Shown: positions 25,158 through 35,069 of the stretch, piece by piece | Layout: every line of letters starts with the position of its first letter | How positions within the stretch are numbered: the first letter of the stretch is position 1 | DNA from: GCA-2725625 sp964574215 | GTDB lineage: Bacteria > Pseudomonadota > Alphaproteobacteria > Rhodospirillales > UBA2165 | Direction: 5' to 3' | Assembly: GCA_964574215.1 (NCBI GenBank) | Contig: CAZNLR010000024.1 | Span: forward strand, 1-64,000 | Length of the DNA: 64,000 nt | Position numbers and translations under genes: made by a program | The notes under the pieces: model-generated | What the model was told of the DNA's origin: nothing | What the model saw: the letters and a program-made list of their open reading frames with translations, nothing else | Databases searched by the model: none

Positions 25158-28124
25158 ATGACGACGGTCTATACCATCCCTGCCGAATATTCCTTTGTCG
25201 ATGCCCTGGCCTTGGGTCTGATCCGGCAGGCGGAGGAGGGGCCGCACGTCCTGGCCGATTACACCATCCTGCTGCCCACGCGGCGGGCGGTGCGTAGTCT
25301 GAGGGAAGCCTTTCTAAGGCTAAGTGGCGGCGCGCCGACCTTGCTGCCCCGCATGACACCCTTGGGCGATCTCGATGAAGATGAGCTGGCCATCGCCGGC
25401 TGGGAAGAGATGGCCGCCGTCGGTTTGTCCGGCGATGTTCCGCCGGCAATTTCAAGTCTCCGCCGTCAACTACTGTTGACCCGGCTGGTGCAGCAGTTTA
25501 TCGGCGTCCAAGGCTCGACGGACACTGCCGCCACCGACCAGGCCGCTCGGTTGGCCGGTGAATTGGCGCGGTTGTTGGATCAGGTGCAGACGGAAAACCT
25601 CTCCTTTGAAAATTTGGCGACATTAGTACCGGAAGAATATGCCCTGCACTGGCAGACCACCCTCGATTTCCTGAAAATTCTCACCGAGCACTGGCCCAAA
25701 ATCCTGGAAGCGGAAGGAGCCATTGATCCGGCCCTCCGGCGAAATCTGCTGTTGCAAGCGCAGGCGGAATTGTGGCGCAACCAGCCGCCCGAGACCCCGG
25801 TTATCGCCGCCGGTTCGACCGGTAGTATTCCGGCCACGGCCGGGCTTTTGAAGATCATTGCCGGTCTGCCGCTGGGGGCGGTGGTGCTGCCCGGTTTCGA
25901 TCTCTCGCTGGATGATGTCGCCCAAGCCGGATTGGATCAGACCCACGCCCAGCATGGCATGAACCTGCTGCTCGACCGGCTGGAGATAACCCCGGCCGAG
26001 GTGCAGCTTTGGCCGTCGTCCGGCATCGGGGATGAGCAAGCCGCCAGGACCGACCGGGCAAACCTGTTGAGGGATGCTCTGCTGCCGGCGTCGGCAGTGG
26101 ATACGTGGCGGCAGTTGCCCAGACCTTCGGATGCAGCGCTCGACGGGCTGCGCCGCGTCGATTGCCCCGGACCCGACGAGGAGGCCGGGGTGATCGCCCT
26201 AATGCTCAGGGAGGTTCTGGAAAGCGAAGGCAAGACAGCGGCCCTGGTAACCCCGGACCGCAAGCTGGCCCGGCGCGTCGCCGCCGAGTTGAGCCGCTGG
26301 GGTATCGAGATCGATGATTCCGCCGGTGTGCCGTTGGCGCAAACACCGGCGGGCTCGTTTCTCAAACTGGCGGTTGATCTGGTTGCCGGCGGTTTCGCAC
26401 CCCTGCAACTGTTGGCGATCGGCAAACATCCTTTGGCGGCAGCCGGCAGGCCGGCGGCGGCCTTTCGCCGCTTTGTCCGTGATTTGGAAATATCCGTTCT
26501 CAGGGGACCGCGTCCGGCGGCTGGGGTCGAGGGGCTCCTGGCGAGCCTCGAAGATGAAACCAGGCATCTCGAACCGGTGCTTGAAGAGCTGAAGAATATG
26601 GCGGCTGAATTTTCTGGTCTGCTGGGGCAACCGCGTGCATCTTTCACCCAACTGGTAAACGCCCATATTTCTTTTGCGGAAGCGCTGGCGGCAAGTGATG
26701 ACACGCCCGGACCGGCGCGCCTTTGGGCCGGAGAAGCGGGCGAAGCGGCGGCCGGATATACCGCTGAGCTTTTGGAATCGGCGGCGTCCCTGGGCGATGT
26801 ATCCGGTGCGTCCTACGGTCCTCTGTTCGACGTCCTGATGACGGGCCGGGCCGTCAGGCCGCGCTTTGGCAGCCATCCGAGGCTAGCCATATGGGGGTTA
26901 TTGGAAGCCAGGCTTCAGCACGCCGACCTCATCATCCTGGGCGGTCTCAACGAAGGAACCTGGCCGCCGGAAGCGCCGTCCGATCCCTGGATGAGCCGAC
27001 CCATGCGCAGCGCTTTCGGACTGCCGCTGCCGGAACGCCGCATCGGGTTAACCGCCCATGACTTTCAACAGGCGTTTTGCGCGCCCGAGGTCGTCATCAC
27101 CCGCGCCCGCCGCGTGGAAGGAACGCCCACGGTGCCGTCCCGCTGGTTATTGCGGCTGGAAAAATTTCTCATGGGAATGGGCGCCGGAGAACAGTTGCTG
27201 GTTCCCGGCCCCTGGCTGCATTGGCAGGAATTGCTGGACCGGCCCGAACGGATCGTTCCCGCAGCACCACCGGCGCCGACACCGCCCCTTGACGCCCGCC
27301 CAAGACAATTGTCGGTGACCCAGATCGAAACCTGGATGCGCGATCCCTATGCCATCTATGCTCGTCACATTTTGGGGCTGAGAGCTCTGCCGGAACTGGA
27401 TGCGCCGCCGGACGCCGCCAATTACGGTTCCATCATCCATGAAGCCCTCGATGCGTTTTCCCGGACCTATCCCGGTCCCATGCCCGACGATGCGGAAAGT
27501 AAATTGCTGGCCTTGGGCCGTGACCGGTTTGCCGCCGTGCTTAACCACCCGGGTGTCTGGGCGTTCTGGTGGCCCCGGTTCGAGCGCATCGCCGCCTGGT
27601 TCGTTGATCTTGAGCGTGATCGGCGGGGTGGGATTGCGGCTATCCATAGCGAAGTTAAGGGCGTAACCCGTCTCAATGAGGACTCGCGGTCGTTCAAACT
27701 GACCGCCAAGGCGGACCGGATCGATGAACTGGCCGACGGCGGTCTCCGCATCATTGACTACAAGACCGGCGCGCCGCCGACCAAGACCGAAGTCGCCGCC
27801 GGGTTCGCACCTCAACTGCCCTTGGAAGCGGTAATCGCCCAGGACGGCGGGTTCGATGATCTTGCGGGCAAGCCCGTAACGGCGCTGGATTACTGGCGGC
27901 TGCGGGGCGGCACCCCAGCGGGAGAGGTCATTACCGCCGGTGACGACATTGCCGATCTCACCCGACAGGCCAGAGACGGCCTCGAAGCCCTGATCCGCGC
28001 CTTTGACCGGGAAGATACGCCCTATGAGGCACGGCCCCGTCCCGATCAGGCGCCCAAATACTCCGATTATGAGCATCTGGCCCGGGTCAAGGAATGGGCG
28101 GCGGCGGAAGGAGGGGAAGACTGA
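25158..28124 (+). CDS. addB: Double-strand break repair protein AddB
   Basis: 988-aa subunit of the AddAB helicase-nuclease, which resects DNA ends for RecA. The alphaproteobacterial AddB type is recognisable from FPTRR-like LPTRRAVRSLREAFL near the N-terminus, the inactivated helicase core (LGGLNEGTWPPEAPSDPWMSRPMR) and the C-terminal PD-(D/E)XK nuclease with GSIIHEALD, the KADRIDEL segment and IIDYKTGAPPT. The stop overlaps the addA ATG (TGATG), coupling the two subunits. Upstream spacing to murU is 50 bp. Confidence 0.95.
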   Translation: MTTVYTIPAEYSFVDALALGLIRQAEEGPHVLADYTILLPTRRAVRSLREAFLRLSGGAPTLLPRMTPLGDLDEDELAIAGWEEMAAVGLSGDVPPAISSLRRQLLLTRLVQQFIGVQGSTDTAATDQAARLAGELARLLDQVQTENLSFENLATLVPEEYALHWQTTLDFLKILTEHWPKILEAEGAIDPALRRNLLLQAQAELWRNQPPETPVIAAGSTGSIPATAGLLKIIAGLPLGAVVLPGFDLSLDDVAQAGLDQTHAQHGMNLLLDRLEITPAEVQLWPSSGIGDEQAARTDRANLLRDALLPASAVDTWRQLPRPSDAALDGLRRVDCPGPDEEAGVIALMLREVLESEGKTAALVTPDRKLARRVAAELSRWGIEIDDSAGVPLAQTPAGSFLKLAVDLVAGGFAPLQLLAIGKHPLAAAGRPAAAFRRFVRDLEISVLRGPRPAAGVEGLLASLEDETRHLEPVLEELKNMAAEFSGLLGQPRASFTQLVNAHISFAEALAASDDTPGPARLWAGEAGEAAAGYTAELLESAASLGDVSGASYGPLFDVLMTGRAVRPRFGSHPRLAIWGLLEARLQHADLIILGGLNEGTWPPEAPSDPWMSRPMRSAFGLPLPERRIGLTAHDFQQAFCAPEVVITRARRVEGTPTVPSRWLLRLEKFLMGMGAGEQLLVPGPWLHWQELLDRPERIVPAAPPAPTPPLDARPRQLSVTQIETWMRDPYAIYARHILGLRALPELDAPPDAANYGSIIHEALDAFSRTYPGPMPDDAESKLLALGRDRFAAVLNHPGVWAFWWPRFERIAAWFVDLERDRRGGIAAIHSEVKGVTRLNEDSRSFKLTAKADRIDELADGGLRIIDYKTGAPPTKTEVAAGFAPQLPLEAVIAQDGGFDDLAGKPVTALDYWRLRGGTPAGEVITAGDDIADLTRQARDGLEALIRAFDREDTPYEARPRPDQAPKYSDYEHLARVKEWAAAEGGED

Positions 28125-31100
28125 TGGTAAATCCGTCGACCGTGCCCTTCGATCCCAATGTCCAGCAGCGCGAGGCCGCTGATCCGGTTGCTTCGGTCTG
28201 GGTGTCGGCCTCGGCCGGGACGGGCAAGACCAAGGTGCTGACCGACCGGGTGTTGAGCCTGTTGATAAGCGGCACCCGGCCACAACGGATATTATGCCTG
28301 ACATTTACCCGCGCGGCGGCGGCAGAAATGTCGGCCCGCATCGCCGATCGGCTGGGGCAGTGGACCATGGAGCCGGAGGAGGCGTTAGCGGCGAAGTTGG
28401 AGGACTTGCTCGGCGCCCCCCCCGATGAGGGACAATTGCGCATGGCCCGCCAGCTTTTCGCCAAGGTGCTGGATACGCCCGGCGGTATGAATATCCAGAC
28501 CATCCATGCTTTTTGCCAGTCCCTGCTGGGTCGGTTTCCTTTGGAGGCGGACGTGCCGCCTCATTTCGCGCTGATGGATGAGCGCGACGCCGAGGAAATG
28601 CTGATCTCGGCCCGGGAGGCCTTGCTCAACCGGGCAAGGAGCGGAGGCGACGAAGATTTGGCCCACGCTCTATCGATTGTCACCGGGCATATTCACGAGG
28701 CCCAGTTTCCAGACCTGCTGGCCGGTCTGACCAGTGCCCGGGGCCGCCTCCGCCGTTTGATTGACGGCCAGGGTGGCATTGAAGACGTGATCGCCAACAT
28801 CCATGCCGGCCTCGGTGTGTCGCCTGATGAGACAACGTCCTCGGTGATTGAGGAAGCTTCGTCCGCCGACGCCTATGATCAGCTGGGCCTCAAGCTCGCC
28901 GTCGAGGCCTTGGCGGCCGGCTCCAAGACCGATCAGGAACGGGGACGGGTGATCGCAACGTGGCTCTCGGAAGGCGAAGCGACCATGGAGGATTTCGATG
29001 CCTACGCCGATGCCTTCCTGACCTCGGCCCGGAAATCCGGCCCGCCGGAAATTCGGAAAAAACTCATCACCAACAAAGTCGCTGAGGCCAATCCAGGGGT
29101 GCCGGAAATTCTGGCCGAGGAGGCCGGCCGCCTGGTACGGGCCTTGCTCCATCTGCGGGCGGTGGTTAGCGCCGAAAGCTCCGCCGCGCTCCTGCGGTTG
29201 GGCGGGGCTCTGCTCGACGTCTATCAGCGACAAAAAGAAGCGCGGGCCCTGCTCGACTACGATGATTTGATTCTCAAGGCCGGCGAACTTCTTCACAGGG
29301 AGGGAGTGGCGCCCTGGGTGCTGTTCAAACTGGATGGCGGCATTGATCATGTTCTGATCGACGAGGCCCAGGATACCAGCCCGGACCAGTGGCGGGTGGT
29401 AGAGGCGCTGGCCGACGAATTTTTCGCTGGCATCGGCACCCACGATGAACCCCGCACAGTGTTCGCCGTCGGCGACGTCAAGCAATCGATCTACAGCTTC
29501 CAAGGGGCCGACCCAGCTTCCTTCGGATCAATGCGCGACCTCTTTCAAAGCCGGACACCCGCCGGGTTCGGTGAATTCCGCCAGGTCGATTTAACGGTTT
29601 CCTTCCGTTCCACCAAGGCTGTCCTGGCCGCCGTCGATGCTGTCTTTTCCCTGGGCGGTGCAGCCGACGGGGTCACCTTGGACGGTAACGACATTCACCA
29701 CGAAGCCTGGCGCGGGGACGATGGCGGGATGGTGGAAATCTGGCCGGCGGTGGCTCCCCGGGGCGGAGAGGAGCCCGGCGCCTGGAAGCCGCCCGTCGAA
29801 CGTATCCGGGGCGATTCGCCTCAAACCCGGCTGGCCCGGCTGATCGCCGGCCGTATCGCCGCCATGATCGAACATAGGGAAATTCTCGAATCGAAGGGAC
29901 GCCCCATCGAGCCCGGCGACATTATGGTGCTGGTGCGCCGCCGGTCGGGCTTCGTGGAGGATCTGGTGCGGTCTCTTAAAGAGCGGGGGATCGGTGTGGC
30001 CGGTGTCGACCGGATGGTGCTGACCGAGCAGATGGCGGTAATGGATCTGATCGCGCTCGGCAGGTTTTTGCTGTTGCCGGAGGACGATTTGACCCTGGCG
30101 ACGGTGCTTAAAGGACCATTGATCGGCTTGGAGGAAGAACAGTTGTTCGACCTGGCCTTTGGCCGCGAGGCCTCCTTGTGGGAATCACTGAAAGCGCGGG
30201 CGGATGAAACAGAGGCTTACCGGAACGCGGTCGATTATTTGGCCCGATTGCTGGCGGATGTGGATTATCTGCCGCCTTTCGAATTTTACAGCCGGGTATT
30301 GGGGTCCCTTAGAGGGCGGGAAAAATTGGTGGGACGTCTCGGTCCCGACGCCCAGGATCCCATCGCGGAGTTTCTCAATCTGGCGCTGGCTTACGAGAAA
30401 TCCCACACGGCGTCCCTTGAAGGGTTTCTCTACTGGGTGGAGGCCGGCGCCGTCGAAGTCAAACGCGATCTGGAGCAGGCCCAGCCGGGCGCCGTCCGCG
30501 TTATGACCGTCCACGGCGCCAAGGGGCTACAGGCGCCGATTGTATTCCTGCCCGATACATTACAGGCGCCGATCCGCGCCCCGGCCCTCTATTGGCCGAC
30601 AAGCGAATCGGGGGACGACCAAAGTCTTCTCTGGCCGCCGCGGCGCGGACTGCATGAATCGGTATCCGAAAATGAGCGGGAAAAGGCGTTGCTGCTTCGT
30701 GACCAGGAATACCGGCGTCTTCTCTATGTCGCCATGACGCGGGCGGAAGACCGGCTTTATGTCTGCGGCTGGCGCACCAAAAAGTCGGCGCCTGACGGAT
30801 GCTGGTACAATAATGTCGACCAGGGCCTGCGGTCCATCGATGCCGGATTGAAGGAACAGGAGGACGAATTTCTGGCCGGGGAGGGCGAAACGGAATCCAA
30901 CACGGTGCTGCGCTTCACCTGCCCGCAAAACGCCGCTGTCGAGTCGCCGGCCATGGAAATGGAGGAAACATTGCGCCCCTTATCCGGTTGGGCGTTGAGG
31001 CGGCCGAAAGACGATCCCCTGCCGCCGGCACCGTTGACGCCGTCTCGTCCCGACGGTGAGGAGCCGGCCGTCTTGTCACCGCTGGCGGGTGACGATGGAC

Positions 31101-31615
31101 GGCGCTTTAAGCGCGGCCGGATAATTCACGCTCTTTTGCAGACTTTACCGGACATCGATGAAGCAGACCGCCTGGCGGCGGCTTCGGCGTATTTGGGTCA
31201 ATCAATCCACGACCTTACCGGGCAAGAACGGGAGGACATTACGCAGGAGACTTTGGCGGTTCTCGATCATCCGGAATTCAAACCGCTGTTCGGTCCGGGG
31301 TCCCGCGCCGAAGTGCCGTTGGTGGGAGAGGTCGCTGGCCAAATCATGTCCGCGCAACTGGACAGGCTGCTGATCGGTGAAGAGGATATTCTGGTGGTCG
31401 ATTACAAAACTAACCGGCCGCCGCCCGTGGACAGCAGCCAGGTGCCGGGCATATATCTTAAGCAAATGGCGGCCTATCGGGCGGCGTTGTCGGCCATCTA
31501 TCCGAATCGCCCCGTCAAATGCGCCCTGCTTTGGACCGACGGCGCGCGCCTGATGCCCCTGGACGGTGACCTGCTGGACCGGCACGCGCCCACGAATCCG
31601 GCCAAAATTGAATAG
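28124..31615 (+). CDS. addA: Double-strand break repair helicase AddA
   Basis: 1163-aa UvrD-type helicase with a fused nuclease. Motif I SASAGTGKTKVLTDRVLSLL (~25), Q/Ia region LCLTFTRAAAAEM, motif II LIDEAQDTSPDQW, motif III VGDVKQSIYSFQGA, motif V VRVMTVHGAKGLQAPIVFLPD, motif VI LLYVAMTRAEDRLYVCG and the C-terminal nuclease VVDYKTNRPPP are present. The start is set at 28124 because the ATG overlaps the addB stop; ten extra in-frame codons upstream are low-complexity Gly/Arg. Confidence 0.96.
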   Translation: MVNPSTVPFDPNVQQREAADPVASVWVSASAGTGKTKVLTDRVLSLLISGTRPQRILCLTFTRAAAAEMSARIADRLGQWTMEPEEALAAKLEDLLGAPPDEGQLRMARQLFAKVLDTPGGMNIQTIHAFCQSLLGRFPLEADVPPHFALMDERDAEEMLISAREALLNRARSGGDEDLAHALSIVTGHIHEAQFPDLLAGLTSARGRLRRLIDGQGGIEDVIANIHAGLGVSPDETTSSVIEEASSADAYDQLGLKLAVEALAAGSKTDQERGRVIATWLSEGEATMEDFDAYADAFLTSARKSGPPEIRKKLITNKVAEANPGVPEILAEEAGRLVRALLHLRAVVSAESSAALLRLGGALLDVYQRQKEARALLDYDDLILKAGELLHREGVAPWVLFKLDGGIDHVLIDEAQDTSPDQWRVVEALADEFFAGIGTHDEPRTVFAVGDVKQSIYSFQGADPASFGSMRDLFQSRTPAGFGEFRQVDLTVSFRSTKAVLAAVDAVFSLGGAADGVTLDGNDIHHEAWRGDDGGMVEIWPAVAPRGGEEPGAWKPPVERIRGDSPQTRLARLIAGRIAAMIEHREILESKGRPIEPGDIMVLVRRRSGFVEDLVRSLKERGIGVAGVDRMVLTEQMAVMDLIALGRFLLLPEDDLTLATVLKGPLIGLEEEQLFDLAFGREASLWESLKARADETEAYRNAVDYLARLLADVDYLPPFEFYSRVLGSLRGREKLVGRLGPDAQDPIAEFLNLALAYEKSHTASLEGFLYWVEAGAVEVKRDLEQAQPGAVRVMTVHGAKGLQAPIVFLPDTLQAPIRAPALYWPTSESGDDQSLLWPPRRGLHESVSENEREKALLLRDQEYRRLLYVAMTRAEDRLYVCGWRTKKSAPDGCWYNNVDQGLRSIDAGLKEQEDEFLAGEGETESNTVLRFTCPQNAAVESPAMEMEETLRPLSGWALRRPKDDPLPPAPLTPSRPDGEEPAVLSPLAGDDGRRFKRGRIIHALLQTLPDIDEADRLAAASAYLGQSIHDLTGQEREDITQETLAVLDHPEFKPLFGPGSRAEVPLVGEVAGQIMSAQLDRLLIGEEDILVVDYKTNRPPPVDSSQVPGIYLKQMAAYRAALSAIYPNRPVKCALLWTDGARLMPLDGDLLDRHAPTNPAKIE

Positions 31616-31778
31616 GGTACGCTCTCGCGCCTTGACGGGAAAAGTCAGTGGACATAGATTGAGATGGTGAATTCAATTGTCCATCCGGTGCTCGATCAAT
31701 CGCCTTTGACCCTATCGATCAGAAAACGGTGATCAGTCAAGAAAGACTATTGAGTCCGGTTCAACTAAGGAATCCAAA

Positions 31779-32096
31779 ATGTCAAAGCAAGTAAGTGACG
31801 ATTCGTTTGAAGCCGATGTTATTGGGGCTTCCGAGCCCGTACTGGTCGATTTCTGGGCTGAATGGTGCGGCCCTTGTAAGCAAATCGCGCCTGCCCTTGA
31901 TGAGATCGGCCAGGAGATGGCCGGCCAATTGACCATCGCCAAAGTCAATATTGATGAAAATCCGGCAACGCCGTCCAAGTACGGTGTGCGCGGCATACCC
32001 ACCCTGATTTTGTTTAAAAACGGCGAAGTGGCTTCGACCAAAGTCGGCGCGCTGCCGAAAAGCAAATTAAAAGAGTGGGTCGAATCGGTCATTTAA
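31779..32096 (+). CDS. trxA: Thioredoxin
   Basis: 105-aa general disulfide reductase. It has active site FWAEWCGPCKQIAP, cis-Pro region VRGIPTLILFKNG and the C-terminal helix KSKLKEWVESVI. It follows addA by 163 bp, the usual alphaproteobacterial order, and is closed by a terminator. In related genomes folC and accD come next; here an 11-kb accessory block intervenes. Confidence 0.97.
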   Translation: MSKQVSDDSFEADVIGASEPVLVDFWAEWCGPCKQIAPALDEIGQEMAGQLTIAKVNIDENPATPSKYGVRGIPTLILFKNGEVASTKVGALPKSKLKEWVESVI

Positions 32097-32123
32097 TGGC
32101 TGTTTCGTGAACTACTATGAATG

Positions 32124-32148
32124 AAACCCCGCCATACCAGCGGGGTTT
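32124..32148 (+). terminator. Rho-independent terminator after trxA
   Basis: AAACCCCGC (32124-32132) pairs perfectly with GCGGGGTTT (32140-32148) around a 7-nt loop, and the stem ends in a T run. It lies 28 bp past the trxA stop. Confidence 0.92.
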
Positions 32149-32215
32149 TGTGTTTCCGATTTTTCAGTGCTTGTATTCAATTGCAGTCAAGGCAGTTTGA
32201 CTGGGGGATAAGAAA

Positions 32216-33748
32216 ATGAGTGTTGGGTACCTAACCGATACGCCCTATACCTGGGGTTATTATGGCGAGTTGAGCCCGTTATTCCTTAACTATGTTTGTG
32301 CACTTAACGGTCATCATCCGGTTCCCTTGGAAGACGGCTTCACCTACTGCGATCTTGGTTGCGGCAACGGCGTGACGGCCAATGCGCTGGCGCAGATATT
32401 CCCCCAGGGACAATTTACCGCCATCGATTTCAGCGCCCAGCATATCGAAAACGGCGCCGGTATCGCCCAGGAAGCGGGTCTGGATAACGTCGATTTTATT
32501 GACCGCGATTTCAACGATTTGAAAAACAGTGACCTGCCGGAATTCGATTTTATCGTTCTGCACGGTGTCTATTCCTGGATTGATCCGGAAACCCGCAACA
32601 ATGTCCGGGAGTTTATCGCCGACAAATTGAAACCCGACGGTATCGCCTATGTCAGCTACGACTGCATGCCCGGGTGGGGATTTGTATCGCCGATACGTGA
32701 TCTGATGCTTTCCTACACGGCGGGCATGCTGGAAGATCCGGCGACCAAGGCAAGGGCCGCCCTTGATTTTCTGCATTTCCTGAAGGACAAGAAGGCGGCG
32801 TTTTTTCAGGACAACCCCATGGCCTCAGATCTTCTCGAGGAACTGGAATCCCAGGATATCAATTACGTCATCCACGAATTTTTCGTCGAATTTTCCAAAC
32901 CCTATTATTTCCAACAGGTTGCCGCCGAGTTGCGGAGCGCCGGGCTGACCTTTTCGGGCAGCGCCATCCTGAACCTCAATTTCGTCGATCTGGCGGCGCC
33001 GGCCGAATTCCACGATATGCTGCGGAAATGCACCACCCGGGGTCAGTTGGAAAGCCAGGGTGATTTCGTCCGTAACCAGAGGTTCCGCAAGGACGTTTTC
33101 ATCAACAGCCGCAAGGAAATGGACGAGGAAGAGCAGTTCGCGGCGCTCTCAAAAATGAATTTCGGCCTGACCTGCGATGCCGACGGATTTAACCGAACGC
33201 TCAATTTCGGCGATGTGGAATTGAAGTTCACTGCCGACGTTTTTCTCAACCTGATTGAAAATCTGGCCACCGGCGCGAAATCGGTGGAAGACTTAAAGGA
33301 TCTTGATCAATTTAAAAATTACGGCCCGGAATTGCTGGTCGATGCTGTCAAATTCCTTTCCACGGGCGGGCAGCTTCTGCCATTCGCCCACCAGACGGCC
33401 GCCGCCGATGAGAAAGCGCTGTCGGCGGAGCGCTATACCTTGGCGGTGCCGTTCAACCTGCAGATGCTCAAGCGGCGACTGTTCGATCAGTCGGCCGTCA
33501 CTCTGGCCTCCACCAAGGGCGGGGTTGCCTACGAAGTCGCCATGGCGGACGCCCTTTTCGCCCTTTGTTCAGTGGAAGCGCCCCGTGACGAGGTCGCCGG
33601 CTGGGTTTTCCAGCGGCTGATCGAAGCCCGCAAGCAGATGATCTTTGAAGAGGGCAGCGAGTTAGACGCCATCGCCGCCGCGGTGGATAAATTCCGCGCC
33701 GCCCGCCTGCCGAAGTTTCTCGAACTGGGTATATTGGAACCGGCTTAA
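32216..33748 (+). CDS. SAM-dependent methyltransferase with methyltransferase regulatory domain
   Basis: 510 aa. The N-terminal class I methyltransferase domain (~10-200) has motif I CDLGCGNGVTANALAQ, motif II ending FTAIDFSAQHI and the motif IV-like FDFIVLHGVYSWI. The C-terminal ~300 residues fit the methyltransferase regulatory domain seen in protein/lipid methyltransferases (PKMT-like). The substrate cannot be deduced. It stands alone between the trxA terminator and the deaminase gene and is the first gene of the block that breaks the trxA-folC order. Confidence 0.85.
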   Translation: MSVGYLTDTPYTWGYYGELSPLFLNYVCALNGHHPVPLEDGFTYCDLGCGNGVTANALAQIFPQGQFTAIDFSAQHIENGAGIAQEAGLDNVDFIDRDFNDLKNSDLPEFDFIVLHGVYSWIDPETRNNVREFIADKLKPDGIAYVSYDCMPGWGFVSPIRDLMLSYTAGMLEDPATKARAALDFLHFLKDKKAAFFQDNPMASDLLEELESQDINYVIHEFFVEFSKPYYFQQVAAELRSAGLTFSGSAILNLNFVDLAAPAEFHDMLRKCTTRGQLESQGDFVRNQRFRKDVFINSRKEMDEEEQFAALSKMNFGLTCDADGFNRTLNFGDVELKFTADVFLNLIENLATGAKSVEDLKDLDQFKNYGPELLVDAVKFLSTGGQLLPFAHQTAAADEKALSAERYTLAVPFNLQMLKRRLFDQSAVTLASTKGGVAYEVAMADALFALCSVEAPRDEVAGWVFQRLIEARKQMIFEEGSELDAIAAAVDKFRAARLPKFLELGILEPA

Positions 33749-33832
33749 TCGGCTGCGCCGCTCTCGAAAATGTTGATTGAAGCAACCAAAAGGTTGCGCG
33801 AGAATATTGAGCGGGATTTAAAGGAGGCGCGC

Positions 33833-34345
33833 ATGACGAAAATCACGTCTCACAAGACAAGCCATCCTGAAATAGGAATTGATTTACCCAAACGTCTACT
33901 GCTCTCGGCAATCGGCGCCGGGGTGCTGTTGATCGATTCATTCCGCCCGACCGCGGCCCACGCCCATCAATATTCGGAAGGCACAATAGATCAACCGGAC
34001 ACACCGGGTCATCGGGCTTTCGTGCACCGGGCCTTTGAAATGAAACGTTTTGCCGTCGAAATGGGCGATCAGGCGTACGGTGCGCTGGTCGTCCGGGACG
34101 GGCAAATCATCGGTCAGTCCTGGAGCCGGGTGATCCTGGACCGGGATCCCACGGCTCATGCCGAAATGTCGGCCATCCGGGATGCCGCTCACCGGGGGCG
34201 GGACCGAAACCTGAACGGTGCGATTCTTTATTCCTCATCCCGGCCCTGCCCCATGTGTGAGGCGGCGGCTTACTGGGCCGGTATCGACCAGATGATATAC
34301 GGTGGCGACGCCATCAAGGGCGGCGCCCCCAAACTGTGCCGGTAG
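33833..34345 (+). CDS. Exported zinc-dependent nucleoside/guanine deaminase-like protein
   Basis: 170 aa from the ATG at 33833, which follows AAGGAGG; an earlier in-frame start at 33770 lacks a site. The C-terminal domain has the cytidine/guanine-deaminase zinc motifs TAHAEMSAIRDAA and SSRPCPMCEAAAYWAGI. The N-terminus carries a basic and then hydrophobic stretch (PKRLLLSAIGAGVLLIDSF) ending TAAHAHQ, a convincing Sec signal with an AHA cleavage site. Deaminases of this family are normally cytoplasmic, so export is unusual. Only 3 bp separate it from the secreted ankyrin protein. Substrate unknown. Confidence 0.8.
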   Translation: MTKITSHKTSHPEIGIDLPKRLLLSAIGAGVLLIDSFRPTAAHAHQYSEGTIDQPDTPGHRAFVHRAFEMKRFAVEMGDQAYGALVVRDGQIIGQSWSRVILDRDPTAHAEMSAIRDAAHRGRDRNLNGAILYSSSRPCPMCEAAAYWAGIDQMIYGGDAIKGGAPKLCR

Positions 34346-34348
34346 CGA

Positions 34349-35062
34349 ATGGCAATGAAAAAGATATCTGGCAAACTAATCGCGATCGGTATGGCCATAC
34401 TGATATGGCTGCCCGCGGCATCCGGCGGATGGGCCCAGACGCCACCGTCGGCGGGTGAACTCGGCACCTATACCGGAATCCATAAGGCGGTGGCTGATGG
34501 TAAGATCGAAACCCTGAAACGATTGATTGGCGAGGGCGAAGTAGTCAATGCCCGCGATTCCCAGGGCCGCACGCCGTTGATGGTGGCGGCGCATTTTAGG
34601 AATATCGATGCCGCGGTCGCGCTGATTAAAGGTGGCGCGGACCTCAACCTTAGGGACAACCGGGCTTATGACGTGCTGACCATTGCCGGCGTGCTCGACG
34701 ATGTCGCCATGGTAAAACTGGCGGTCAAGCATGGCGCCAGCGCCAGACTCGTCACCAGCCCCTACGACGGTACGGCGCTGATCGCCTCGGCGCATCTCGG
34801 CCATGATGGGGTGGTGGCGGAACTCATTAAAGCCGGTGCGCCGTTGGATCACATCAACAATCTCAATTGGACGGCGTTGATTGAGGCCATTGTCCTCGGT
34901 GATGGCGGTCCACGCCATGTGGCGTGTGTCAGACTGCTGGTCGATGCCGGTGCGGACGTCAACCTCGCCGACGGCAACGGCATCCGCCCCCTCGCACTTG
35001 CCCGAAAGCACGGCTACCAAGAGATGGTCGAAATCCTTAAAAAAGCGGGCGCCAGACCCTAA
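34349..35062 (+). CDS. Secreted ankyrin-repeat protein
   Basis: 237 aa. Signal peptide ~1-30 (KLIAIGMAILIWLPAASGGW, cleavage near WAQ) followed by about five ankyrin repeats (DSQGRTPLMVAAHFRNIDAA, NLRDNRAYDVLTIAGVLDD, DGTALIASAHLGHDGVV, NWTALIEAIVLGDGG, DGNGIRPLALARKHGYQ). Likely a periplasmic binding or protective partner. It is translationally adjacent to the exported deaminase, suggesting joint function. A second ATG two codons in (34355) is possible. Confidence 0.85.
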   Translation: MAMKKISGKLIAIGMAILIWLPAASGGWAQTPPSAGELGTYTGIHKAVADGKIETLKRLIGEGEVVNARDSQGRTPLMVAAHFRNIDAAVALIKGGADLNLRDNRAYDVLTIAGVLDDVAMVKLAVKHGASARLVTSPYDGTALIASAHLGHDGVVAELIKAGAPLDHINNLNWTALIEAIVLGDGGPRHVACVRLLVDAGADVNLADGNGIRPLALARKHGYQEMVEILKKAGARP

Positions 35063-35069
35063 GCCAGAG

